A program made the position numbers and the translations under genes. A DNA stretch of 64,000 nucleotides from an uncultured Clostridia bacterium. GTDB taxonomy: Bacteria; Bacillota; Clostridia; Oscillospirales; Ruminococcaceae. Each line of letters begins with the position of its first letter. The first letter of the stretch is position 1. Of the stretch, positions 6,921 through 14,901 are shown piece after piece. The notes under the pieces are model-generated. The model made no database searches. It saw nothing but the letters and a program-made list of their open reading frames with translations, and was not told the DNA's origin. The DNA lies in contig CANRIA010000001.1 of assembly GCA_947630555.1 (NCBI GenBank), forward strand, positions 153,406 through 217,405. The letters are read 5' to 3'.

Positions 6921-8780
6921 ATGAGCAAAAGTCAGAAACGAAAGCTGCGCGACATACTGCTGTGCGCGGTGCTGTTCGCGGCGGTAACTGTACTATTAAA
7001 GGTACTTAATATAAAAATACCATGGTGGGCAATTCTTTTAATGTACCTTGTGCCGTATCTTATAGTCGGCAGAGGGGTAATAACAAAGGCACTTCGCAAC
7101 ATATCGCACGGGCAGATATTTGATGAAAATTTTCTTATGCTGCTGGCGACCGTTGTTGCTATGATAATACGCGAATACCCCGAAGCTGTGGCTGTAATGC
7201 TGTTTTATCAGATAGGCGAGCTTTTTGAAAGCATTGCGGTGGGCAAGTCGAGAGGGTCTATATCCTCGCTTATGGAACTGAAACCCGACACCGTGAACCT
7301 TGTGAAAGACGGCGTTATTACCGAAGTGGCTGCCGAGGACGTTCGCGAAGGCGACATAATACAGGTGAATGTTGGCGAGCGCATACCGATTGACGGCGTT
7401 ATTATTGAGGGCAATACTTCCCTGAACTGCGCGGCGCTGACGGGTGAGAGCATACCCGTTGATGTAAGCTGCGGCGACAATGTAACAAGCGGCGGCATAA
7501 ATTTAAGCGCTATGATACGCATAAAAACAAACTGCGAATTTTCGCAGTCTACCGTTGCTCGCATACTGGAACTTGTTGAAGCGGCATCTGAAAAGAAAAG
7601 CAGGAGCGAGGCGTTCATCACGCGGTTTGCACGTTACTACACGCCTGCGGTGGTGGTTGGTGCGCTGCTGCTGGCTGTAATACCCTCGCTGATAACGGGG
7701 CAGTGGGCAAAATGGGTACACCGCGCGCTTATATTTTTGGTAGTATCATGTCCGTGCGCGCTTGTTATCTCGGTGCCTATATCGTTCTTCGGCGGCATAG
7801 GGGCGGCATCAAAACAGGGCATACTTATAAAGGGGTCGTGCTATCTTGAAAGGCTCTCGCAGGTTAAGACCGTTGCTCTTGACAAAACAGGCACGCTTAC
7901 AAAGGGCAGTTTCAAGGTGACTTCCGTTCGCGCTGAAAACGGCTGCACGCAGGAAGACGTACTGAAATACGCGGCATACTGCGAAAGCTATTCTTCGCAC
8001 CCTATTGCGGTATCTATAGTTGAGGCATACGGCAAAGAGATAGATAATGCGCTTATTGAAAACCAGCAGGAGCGCGCAGGCAAGGGCGTTATTGCTGTGA
8101 TAGGCGGCAAAGAGGTGTATGCAGGCAATGAGGCACTCATGCAGGATATGGGTATATCTCACGGCGGTGAAAAGCCTGTCGGCACTTGCGTACACGTTGC
8201 GGTGCAGGGCAAATACATCGGCTGCATAGTTATCTCTGATGAAATAAAGCCCGACAGCGCGCAGGCGGTAAAGCAGTTTAAGGCAAGCGGCATACGCACC
8301 GTTATGCTTACGGGCGACGAGGAGCGAACGGCAAAAGATGTTGCTCAAACGCTCGGCATAGATGAATACCACGCAAAGCTTATGCCCTCTGACAAAGTGG
8401 CGGTGGTAGAAAGCCTGCTGAATGATAAAAGCGCGGTGGCGTTTGTGGGTGACGGCATAAATGATGCTCCCGTGCTCATGCGTGCCGACATAGGCATTGC
8501 TATGGGCGCTCTGGGCAGTGATGCGGCAATTGAAGCTGCTGACGTTGTGCTTATGGACGACAAGCTTTCAAAGCTGCCTAGTGCGGTGAACATCTCGCGC
8601 AAAACGCAGAGGATAGTATATGAAAACATAACCTTTGCGCTTGCTGTAAAAGCCCTTGTGCTGGTGCTTGGCGCGCTGGGCATAGCAGGAATGTGGCTTG
8701 CGGTATTCGCAGACGTAGGCGTATCGGTTCTGGCAATAATAAACGGTATGCGCACGCTGTCATATGACGGCAGGAAATAA
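6921..8780 (+). CDS. P1B-type heavy-metal-exporting ATPase
   Basis: 619-aa membrane ATPase exporting divalent soft metals (Cd/Zn/Pb class inferred from the CPC motif and the CadC-like sensor). Motifs in order: LTGESIPVD (actuator), SCPCALVISVP (CPC at about 276-278, membrane metal site), LDKTGTLT (phosphorylated Asp at about 320), SSHPIA (nucleotide domain), MLTGDEERTA and GDGINDAPVL (about 510). No N-terminal metal-binding domain is present; that function sits in the preceding gene. GGGGAG precedes the ATG. Last gene of the efflux operon, ending at a strong terminator. Confidence 0.95.
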   Translation: MSKSQKRKLRDILLCAVLFAAVTVLLKVLNIKIPWWAILLMYLVPYLIVGRGVITKALRNISHGQIFDENFLMLLATVVAMIIREYPEAVAVMLFYQIGELFESIAVGKSRGSISSLMELKPDTVNLVKDGVITEVAAEDVREGDIIQVNVGERIPIDGVIIEGNTSLNCAALTGESIPVDVSCGDNVTSGGINLSAMIRIKTNCEFSQSTVARILELVEAASEKKSRSEAFITRFARYYTPAVVVGALLLAVIPSLITGQWAKWVHRALIFLVVSCPCALVISVPISFFGGIGAASKQGILIKGSCYLERLSQVKTVALDKTGTLTKGSFKVTSVRAENGCTQEDVLKYAAYCESYSSHPIAVSIVEAYGKEIDNALIENQQERAGKGVIAVIGGKEVYAGNEALMQDMGISHGGEKPVGTCVHVAVQGKYIGCIVISDEIKPDSAQAVKQFKASGIRTVMLTGDEERTAKDVAQTLGIDEYHAKLMPSDKVAVVESLLNDKSAVAFVGDGINDAPVLMRADIGIAMGALGSDAAIEAADVVLMDDKLSKLPSAVNISRKTQRIVYENITFALAVKALVLVLGALGIAGMWLAVFADVGVSVLAIINGMRTLSYDGRK

Positions 8781-8804
8781 ACAAACAAACATAGAGCAAA
8801 AACA

Positions 8805-8832
8805 AAACTCCGACCCAAAAGTCGGAGTTTTT
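8805..8832. terminator. Bidirectional intrinsic terminator
   Basis: AACTCCGAC and GTCGGAGTT form a 9-bp stem with a 6-base loop, flanked by A-rich and T-rich runs, between the convergent ATPase and L,D-transpeptidase genes. Confidence 0.9.
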
Positions 8833-8844
8833 GCTATTCTGATC

Positions 8845-10623
8845 TTAGTAGTACATTACCACCGGTGTGCCCACTGCCACAAGGCTGTAAAGCTTCTGCA
8901 CTTCGGCGTACTTCATGTTTATACAGCCGTGAGAGCCGTCTGTAAGATATATCTTGCCGCCGTATGCGCCTCTGCTCAAATCGTGGAAGCCTATGCCCTC
9001 ATACGAAGCTCTCAGCCAGTAGGTACACGGAACGTTGGTATAGCCGTCACCGGTCATTTTATAAGGGCTTTGCTTTTCAAGTATCTCGTAAATGCCCTCA
9101 GGGGTAACTCTGCTTTGCTCGGTATACAGACCCGAAACTATCTGGTCGGTCTCAAACAGCACTTCGCCGTTCTGATAATACCACATATGCTGCGCGGTAA
9201 GGTCTACCTCGATGTAGGTATCGCCTATATCAGACTCTGCCGAGCGCGCGCTTTCAAGTCCTGCATAGGTGAAATACGCATAGCCTTCTTTATCGTAGCG
9301 TGATTCATATATCGGATTGAGAGTCACGCTCTCGCCTGCTTCAAGCGCTTTAATAAGCTCGTCGGTGGTCTTTGCCTGATCCATCTTCCAGCCATAAGTG
9401 CCCTGAGAGCCCTGCTCTACCATTATATCGCCCTGCAATGTAGCGTGGAAAGCCCTTGCCTTGCCATAGGTGTCATAAACATCTGCAAGGTGCCCTACAT
9501 ACTGCGCCACTTCATCTTTGTTTACGGTATAAGATGTGCCGTCCTCGCTGAAAGTCATCCATGTGCTGTAATCTTCAAGGGTAAGCTTTTCTTGTGTATA
9601 ATCAAAGTCGATAGTCACAGTAAAATCGCCGAGTTTTTGATAGAACGCCAGCTGGTCTTCAAGGTCTTCCGCCTGAATTTCTGCCTTATAAAAGCAGTCG
9701 CAGTCGGCAATGTTTATATTGAACACATCGCTGTGCACTTTATTCAGTATAAACGGTTTCAGCTTGCTGTAATCCAGCGTGTCGCCCTCGGTGGCATCAA
9801 CTATAATAAAGCCTTCTTCGGTATGTGCTATATAAGCATTTTTAGGCTCAGTAACGCCCCACACTATCTTATCAAGCGCCTGCGTCAGCTTAGATTCGTC
9901 ATAAGTAACGTTCGCCGTGAAATTATAACTGAACGTTGAAAACAGCGACTTGAACCACATTTTTCTATCAATATTTGAATATATCTTCTGCACCTGCTGT
10001 TCGGTGTCGTCTTTATAGTCAAACTCATTTGCGCTTATAGTTATCGCCGTGCCGTCTTTTTTTGTAAGAACAAGCCCCGGCATTTCATCGGGTTTTAAAA
10101 GCTCTGTCGCCTCAGCAAGAGTCATTTTGCTTACGTCAACGCCGTTTATCGTGGTGTTGGGCAAAAATGTGCCGTTTGTAAGTATCAGTCCTATAAAGTA
10201 CCCTACACCTATCAATACGACTATAAATCCCAGCAGAAAGCCTATAGTAGCGCCTGCGCCCGAAGACTTCTTCTTTCTTCTGCGCTTTTTGCTGCTGCCC
10301 TTTTTGCCCGATGAATTTCTGTTTGCGCTGCTGCGGCTTTGTGAAGCAGACCTTGAACGGTTTGCGCTGCTGCCGCTTTTGGGTCTTGCACTTTGCGAAG
10401 ATGCCCTGACAGGTCTTTGCGGCAGAGTTCTTTCTCTCGTGGGTTCTTCTGCCTGCTCAGTGCTCTGCGGCACATAGTCATCATCGCCCATATTCATAGC
10501 TATCTGGCGAGCCATCATCTGCGCTTTTTTCTGCCGCTCCTGCACAGCATCACCTGCGCCGCCTGCCGACAGCACAGCGTTAAGTCCGCCTTCTTTTGCC
10601 GAGATGTCAAATTCCTTCTCCAT
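8845..10623 (-). CDS. Membrane-anchored L,D-transpeptidase (YkuD)
   Basis: 592 aa. The first about 130 residues are cytoplasmic, Ser/Arg/Lys-rich and low complexity; a single helix follows (about 127-150, IGFLLGFIVVLIGVGYFIGLIL). The outer part has a PG_binding_4-type region (about 160-440) and a C-terminal YkuD domain with the catalytic motif SHGCINM (Cys near residue 567) and a GIGFHDL histidine segment. It makes 3-3 peptidoglycan crosslinks or attaches proteins to the wall. The length and layout match clostridial Ldt enzymes. GAAAGGA supports the start. Confidence 0.93.
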   Translation of the reverse strand: MEKEFDISAKEGGLNAVLSAGGAGDAVQERQKKAQMMARQIAMNMGDDDYVPQSTEQAEEPTRERTLPQRPVRASSQSARPKSGSSANRSRSASQSRSSANRNSSGKKGSSKKRRRKKKSSGAGATIGFLLGFIVVLIGVGYFIGLILTNGTFLPNTTINGVDVSKMTLAEATELLKPDEMPGLVLTKKDGTAITISANEFDYKDDTEQQVQKIYSNIDRKMWFKSLFSTFSYNFTANVTYDESKLTQALDKIVWGVTEPKNAYIAHTEEGFIIVDATEGDTLDYSKLKPFILNKVHSDVFNINIADCDCFYKAEIQAEDLEDQLAFYQKLGDFTVTIDFDYTQEKLTLEDYSTWMTFSEDGTSYTVNKDEVAQYVGHLADVYDTYGKARAFHATLQGDIMVEQGSQGTYGWKMDQAKTTDELIKALEAGESVTLNPIYESRYDKEGYAYFTYAGLESARSAESDIGDTYIEVDLTAQHMWYYQNGEVLFETDQIVSGLYTEQSRVTPEGIYEILEKQSPYKMTGDGYTNVPCTYWLRASYEGIGFHDLSRGAYGGKIYLTDGSHGCINMKYAEVQKLYSLVAVGTPVVMYY

Positions 10624-10643
10624 AGCTGTTTCCTTTCGCTTCT

Positions 10644-10673
10644 ATTATAAAACATATCGCTTTGGTATGTCAT
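10644..10673 (-). promoter_or_regulatory. SigA promoter of the L,D-transpeptidase
   Basis: On the minus strand, ATGACA (10673-10668), 18-base spacer, TATAAT (10649-10644), about 20 bases before the start codon. Confidence 0.5.
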
Positions 10674-10750
10674 AATGCTTCAATGTATATTATAACACAC
10701 ACATCGGTATCAATGCAACGACAAAACGACTACAATTTGATTACAATCGC

Positions 10751-11719
10751 TCAGTTTGTAAGATACCAACTGCTGAGTATTCTTTCAGCCTTTTTGCCAT
10801 ATATTGTAAAATCTCTGTTTTTATGTATCAATGCACTTGGTGTAAGCTTTACCTTCCAGTCCCACCAAAAATAGCCCGAAAACCAGTCCTCGTCCCAGAA
10901 CGTATGCAGTGCCGACTGATAAAAGTCAGCCTGCTCGTCCTCATCAAGCGGCACTTCCTCGCGATGGTGAAAATCATACGGATATTTTGAACAGCCGTGC
11001 TCATTGCGTATGCCTATTTCTGCAAACATTATAGGTCTTTGGTACTTTTCGTGCATACGAACAAGCCTTGCGCGTATGTCGTCCCACGAGCGCAGCATTC
11101 TGCCAAGGCTGACATCGTCGCCGTCTGTAAGCCTGTAATACGCCGAGATGCCTATGACATCGACTTTTGAAAGCCACGGATACTTGAACTCGTCATCGTG
11201 ATTTATGTTGTGCATTATCATGCCGTGGTATACTTCCCTTACCGCATCTATCATCTTGCACACTCTTTCATGGCAAACGTCCATGCCGTCCATCTCACAG
11301 CCTGTGCAGAGCATTTCGCAGCCGGTTTTCTGCGCAATTGCGGCATAGTGCAGCATAAACGCCGTGTAAGATGAAAACCACCTGTCAAGATAGTTTCCCC
11401 TGCCCTCTTCGGGAAAATGTATCCTTGCGCGCCACACGCCGTCAAGGCAGTCTACCATAGGTTTAAGGCACACTTTCAGACCCATTTCCTTTGCCATATT
11501 TATAGCATACACAACATCTTCGTCGGTCTGCGTTCTGCCATATAAAGGGTGCACACACAGCGAAGTATACGTTTCCTGAAAAGCGTTCACGGGTATGCAT
11601 ATCCAGTCAATGCCGTCGCTGCACAGCCTCTGCATTGATTTTTTAGCATAGTCTGTCATATATTCGCCGCTTTTTGCGAATGCGCCCCATGTATAGCCTT
11701 TGCAAAACAGTCTTTCCAT
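10751..11719 (-). CDS. GH113-like beta-mannanase, cytoplasmic
   Basis: 322-aa TIM-barrel glycoside hydrolase. It matches the GH113 pattern: KGYTWGAFAKSGEYMT, INMAKEMGLKVCLKPMVD, TGCEMLCTGCEMDGMD with the likely acid/base Glu142, HNINHDDE, DVIGISAYY and MFAEIGIRNEHG with the likely nucleophile Glu234. Known members cut beta-1,4-mannans or manno-oligosaccharides. No signal peptide is present, so it should act on imported oligosaccharides. It is the last gene of the operon starting at 14718, 21 bases after the TrpF-like gene, an unexpected partner for unknown membrane proteins. No transporter or other mannan gene is nearby. Confidence 0.82.
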   Translation of the reverse strand: MERLFCKGYTWGAFAKSGEYMTDYAKKSMQRLCSDGIDWICIPVNAFQETYTSLCVHPLYGRTQTDEDVVYAINMAKEMGLKVCLKPMVDCLDGVWRARIHFPEEGRGNYLDRWFSSYTAFMLHYAAIAQKTGCEMLCTGCEMDGMDVCHERVCKMIDAVREVYHGMIMHNINHDDEFKYPWLSKVDVIGISAYYRLTDGDDVSLGRMLRSWDDIRARLVRMHEKYQRPIMFAEIGIRNEHGCSKYPYDFHHREEVPLDEDEQADFYQSALHTFWDEDWFSGYFWWDWKVKLTPSALIHKNRDFTIYGKKAERILSSWYLTN

Positions 11720-11740
11720 ATTATCATCTCCAAAATATTG

Positions 11741-12328
11741 TCAGTATTTTTCAGCCTCCGAACATATGCCGCCGAATATCATTCTGTTCACGCCGGACGT
11801 CGCTTCGGGGCGTATTGCAACATCAATAGCATAGGGCGAAAAATTCCTCGCTATCTCTCTTACCGAATCCGCCGTTATGTCGCCCGTTACAAAAAACGGC
11901 TTGTCAATGCTTTTGGTAATGCTCGGGAATCTCACTATATCCCTAAGCGGCAGAGAAACAAAGTCGGCAGGGCTTTCGTTTATCTTCACTGCATCGCCTA
12001 TACATTTGAGCGAAAAGCGCTTTATCACCTTTGTTTCAGCGCGAAGTTTCAGTGCTTTTATATACTCTGCGCTCTCATCGCCGCAAAGTTCCACCGTTTC
12101 GCATATGCCTGCCGAAAGCAGCGGCGTTATCTGAGAAATATCCTGGTCGCAGAACATTCCTATCGCCTGAATTTCGGGGCGCAGGCTGTAAACCAGCTTT
12201 GATGCGATATTTCCCGTCACCCTGTAAAGACCGTCAAAAAATGAGAAACCTATGTACGCAGGCTGCACCTCGTTGGCGCAGGCTATATCGTCCGCATTTC
12301 TTATCCCGCTGATCCTTATTTTAACCAT
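11741..12328 (-). CDS. TrpF-fold protein, probable pseudoenzyme
   Basis: 195 aa, resembling phosphoribosylanthranilate isomerase: VKIRISGIRNADDI, PAYIGFSFFDGLYRVTG, IQAIGMFCDQD, ETVELCGDESAEYIK, and TGDITADSV plus YAIDVAIRPEATSGVNR in the phosphate-binding half. The catalytic Cys of the family's KICG motif is missing (KIRISG, with a two-residue insertion), and the catalytic Asp region reads FVSLPLRD without the usual GGSG. It is therefore unlikely to catalyse the tryptophan step; no other trp gene is present. It starts directly at the previous stop codon, within an operon of unknown membrane proteins. A binding or regulatory role is inference. Confidence 0.72.
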   Translation of the reverse strand: MVKIRISGIRNADDIACANEVQPAYIGFSFFDGLYRVTGNIASKLVYSLRPEIQAIGMFCDQDISQITPLLSAGICETVELCGDESAEYIKALKLRAETKVIKRFSLKCIGDAVKINESPADFVSLPLRDIVRFPSITKSIDKPFFVTGDITADSVREIARNFSPYAIDVAIRPEATSGVNRMIFGGICSEAEKY

Positions 12329-13258
12329 TTATCCGTTGTTACCTCCGTCGGTAGAATTTACAGCTTTTTGAAAAGTTGTTTTTATATTTTTCTGTGCGGC
12401 GCTTTCATTGCTGTTATTCAGCGTGCCGCCGCCGCTTTCAAATTTTTTGTAAAAGTTCTCGGCGCTGTCGTCAAGACCCTTTTTCGCAAGCCTTTCTTCT
12501 CTGGCTTTTACCTGTTTTTCCTGTATACGCCTGCGCTTTTCCATGTCGTCAAAATATTCGTCTACAGTGCCGTCTAAAGAGATACCGTCATCATTTTCAT
12601 CATACGAAAGAGAAGCTTCATACTTGTCATACTGCGTTTGCTTTGCCTTATCCATATCGCCGCCCGGCAGCTTGTCAACGCCCAGATATTCGTCAAGATC
12701 CATCTCACCGCTTAGTATCTTGTCAAGATCTTTCTTATCCTGCATTTTCTGCTCCTGCGTGGAATTTATATCACTCAGCTGTTTTATTTCGTATGCGTAA
12801 AGCTGCTGCTCGGTGAGTTTTTTATCCATTCTGTCGGTGTTTGCTTCTTCAAACAAAGGGTAGCCCGGCAAGTTTTTCATAGCAATAAGCCGCAGTTCCG
12901 CCCATATAAATACCGCATCATACACAAAAAACACAGTATATACGCCCATAGTCGCAATTGCCGAGAGAAGTGTCACGCCCAGCAGCACATACAGCGGCGC
13001 TGTATTCTTTGAAGACCTTGCAAAAGCCACCATAGCGGAGTTTCCCACCGCGAAAAACACCACCGCAAACTCTATTCCGCCATAGCCGAAATACTGCGAC
13101 ATCCACAGCCCGATTATTGCCATTGTTATCGCAAAAAACCACATCAGGTCGGCTATTTTTCCTTCGGTCTTCTGCACCTCGCGCAGTTTTATTATCTTAT
13201 CTTCGCGCGAAAGGTCGAAATATTTTGCGCTTTCGCTGTCAACTATTCTTTGAAACAT
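12329..13258 (-). CDS. Unknown membrane protein, paralog C (PGYP/ILSG family)
   Basis: 309 aa, not recognised. About four hydrophobic helices lie in residues 38-130, then AMKNLPGYPLF, then KILSGEMDLDEYLG, then a long charged C-terminal region with a coiled-coil-like stretch (EKRRRIQEKQVKAREERLA). The segment FARSSKNTAPLYVLL parallels WARAAKNCIPMYVMF in paralog B. The ATG at 13258 follows GGGAGAG at 4 bases; a farther ATG at 13276 is less well placed. It overlaps the end of paralog B by 20 bases and is followed at once by the TrpF-like gene. Function unknown. Confidence 0.75.
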   Translation of the reverse strand: MFQRIVDSESAKYFDLSREDKIIKLREVQKTEGKIADLMWFFAITMAIIGLWMSQYFGYGGIEFAVVFFAVGNSAMVAFARSSKNTAPLYVLLGVTLLSAIATMGVYTVFFVYDAVFIWAELRLIAMKNLPGYPLFEEANTDRMDKKLTEQQLYAYEIKQLSDINSTQEQKMQDKKDLDKILSGEMDLDEYLGVDKLPGGDMDKAKQTQYDKYEASLSYDENDDGISLDGTVDEYFDDMEKRRRIQEKQVKAREERLAKKGLDDSAENFYKKFESGGGTLNNSNESAAQKNIKTTFQKAVNSTDGGNNG

Positions 13259-13931
13259 TGCTCTCTCCCATATCAATATTTTCGGGAACGTACAGCACGT
13301 CCATTTCTTCGCTTTGCTGCTTTATGCCAAGTTCTTTCAAAGCTTCTTCATCACCGCTTAAAATACGTTCTTTCAGCTCCTGAGCCGCCTTGCCGTCAAG
13401 CCCTCTGTCGTCTATGCGGTCAATGGCTGCTATCTGCTCAAATGTAAGCCCCTGCGCATAGCCTTCTTTCTGCTTTTCTGTAAATGCAGGGTAGCCTTCC
13501 AGCCGCGAGAGCGCCTTGACCTTTACTTCTGCCGTTATAAAGTATATGCAAAATATAGTCAAAAGCAGCAATATGCCCTTGGTGCACACCGCGCCGACTA
13601 TCGACAAAAGAAACATAACATACATAGGAATGCAGTTTTTAGCCGCCCTCGCCCACGCTATCATGGGTATGTAAAGCAGCGGTATGAAGACTAAAAACGG
13701 CAGTTCCTTGCTGCCAAGCGTCAGCCGCGAAAGGTCATATTTCTGCCCCTCGCCGATAAACACCGTCCAGCCCAGTATGCCCGAGAACATCAGCAGCACT
13801 ATAAACAGCCACATATAAACCGTCATGCAGCGCTCTGCCGAGCCGTCAAGCTCTTTTTTCAGCGTGCATTTTTCGATGTCCGGCAGCATATCATACCGCG
13901 CCTGATATTTTTTAACTATGACTTCAAGCAT
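13239..13931 (-). CDS. Unknown membrane protein, paralog B (PGYP/ILSG family)
   Basis: 230 aa, not recognised. N-terminal soluble helix (VIVKKYQARYDMLPDIEK), four predicted membrane helices (about 38-60, 75-95, 105-120, 122-140), then ALSRLEGYPAF, ERILSGDEEALKELG and EEMDVLYVPENID. The same three signatures occur in the same order in paralog A. The ATG at 13931 follows GGGGGA and overlaps the stop of paralog A by 8 bases, which indicates translational coupling. A farther in-frame ATG at 14006 lies deep in paralog A and is rejected as the start. Confidence 0.75.
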   Translation of the reverse strand: MLEVIVKKYQARYDMLPDIEKCTLKKELDGSAERCMTVYMWLFIVLLMFSGILGWTVFIGEGQKYDLSRLTLGSKELPFLVFIPLLYIPMIAWARAAKNCIPMYVMFLLSIVGAVCTKGILLLLTIFCIYFITAEVKVKALSRLEGYPAFTEKQKEGYAQGLTFEQIAAIDRIDDRGLDGKAAQELKERILSGDEEALKELGIKQQSEEMDVLYVPENIDMGESNVSKNS

Positions 13932-14574
13932 CGTTATCCCCCAAGTCATCGGGCACTTCAAGGGTATCCATTTCGCCCTTTTTGATACCCGTGTCGGCTT
14001 TGTCATACTCTATCTTGCCGCTCAGTATCATGTCGTAATAATCATTCTGCACGGCTGCCGCACTTTTGGGCTTGCCCGTTTTCTCGCCCTTGCTGCGTGC
14101 AAGATATTCCTGCTCGTCGCTCACGCGTTTGGCATCTAAGTCATCGCTGAATTTGGGGTACCCCGGCAGCTTTGAAAACGCCTCCAGCCGCGCCGCAACT
14201 ATCACGAAAAGTATGCTCCACACGTTGGTAAGGCTGTATGTCGGCGTGTGGAAAAATATCACAAGGTTTGTTACAATAAACAGCACAAGACCCACGCTGC
14301 TGCCGCGTTTTACAGCAAGTATCTCGCAGTACAGAGCAACAGGGTATACCACCCACTCTATCGCGGTATCAATAACGCCGTAGACCACTCTGCCCTCTTT
14401 TATGGCGTTTATGTTCCACCAAATGCACAAAAACATACCTATAAGCACCACGAACTTGAAAAGCTTATCAAGCATTTCTTCAAGCCGCATAAATGCAAAC
14501 ATCTTTTTGCGCTTCTGCGCATTTGAAAGCAGCGAATATTTGTTTATAAGCCGCAAAGTAAGAAAGTCAAACAT
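13924..14574 (-). CDS. Unknown membrane protein, paralog A (PGYP/ILSG family)
   Basis: 216 aa, not recognised. It begins LTLRLINKYSLLSNAQKRKK, followed by four helices (about 38-55, 66-85, 91-110, 114-131), FSKLPGYPKF, YYDMILSGKIEYD and GEMDTLEVPDDLG. AAGGAG precedes the ATG, and that ribosome-binding site overlaps the stop of the 44-aa gene upstream. The shared helix-PGYP-ILSG-MDxLxVP plan with paralogs B and C points to tandem duplication. No catalytic motif is seen; a multi-subunit membrane complex is only a guess. Confidence 0.75.
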   Translation of the reverse strand: MFDFLTLRLINKYSLLSNAQKRKKMFAFMRLEEMLDKLFKFVVLIGMFLCIWWNINAIKEGRVVYGVIDTAIEWVVYPVALYCEILAVKRGSSVGLVLFIVTNLVIFFHTPTYSLTNVWSILFVIVAARLEAFSKLPGYPKFSDDLDAKRVSDEQEYLARSKGEKTGKPKSAAAVQNDYYDMILSGKIEYDKADTGIKKGEMDTLEVPDDLGDNDA

Positions 14575-14583
14575 AACTTCTCC

Positions 14584-14718
14584 TTAGCTTTCTGCAATAT
14601 CTGCTTCAAAATAGCGCGGCTTGGCGATATAATGGCAAATGTCGCTTATAACCGTTATCAGTATTTTCGCCGCCAGAATAACGCATACTGTTTTAAGCAA
14701 AAATTCAATAAATTTCAT
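14584..14718 (-). CDS. 44-aa membrane peptide, first gene of the operon
   Basis: 44 codons from ATG 14718 to TAA 14584-14586. The peptide starts MKFIEFLLKTVCVILAAKIL and continues with one hydrophobic helix (about 5-25) and a polar tail ending ADIAES. GGAGG lies 7 bases before the start, and its end overlaps the ribosome-binding site of paralog A. A consensus promoter lies 65 bases upstream. The good signals and tight coupling argue for a real small protein, perhaps a partner of the membrane paralogs. Confidence 0.65.
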   Translation of the reverse strand: MKFIEFLLKTVCVILAAKILITVISDICHYIAKPRYFEADIAES

Positions 14719-14783
14719 CTTGTTATCCTCCAAAAAATTATGTATTTATATCTGCAAACTATATCTACAAGTCATATATAATC

Positions 14784-14812
14784 ATTATAACATTTTTACA
14801 AAGATTTTGCAA
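14784..14812 (-). promoter_or_regulatory. SigA promoter of the 14718-10751 operon
   Basis: On the minus strand, TTGCAA (14812-14807), 17-base spacer, TATAAT (14789-14784). Confidence 0.75.
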
Positions 14813-14838
14813 TACCCCAATTGTTAAAAAATAAGCGG

Positions 14839-14866
14839 TTGCATTTTTTTTAAAATATGTTATAAT
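14839..14866 (+). promoter_or_regulatory. SigA promoter of the flippase gene
   Basis: TTGCAT (14839-14844), 16-base spacer, TATAAT (14861-14866) with TGN extended -10. It is divergent from the operon promoter at 14784-14812. Confidence 0.7.
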
Positions 14867-14901
14867 ATGTGTTGAATGAATTTGCATGAAAGGACAAGGG
14901 T

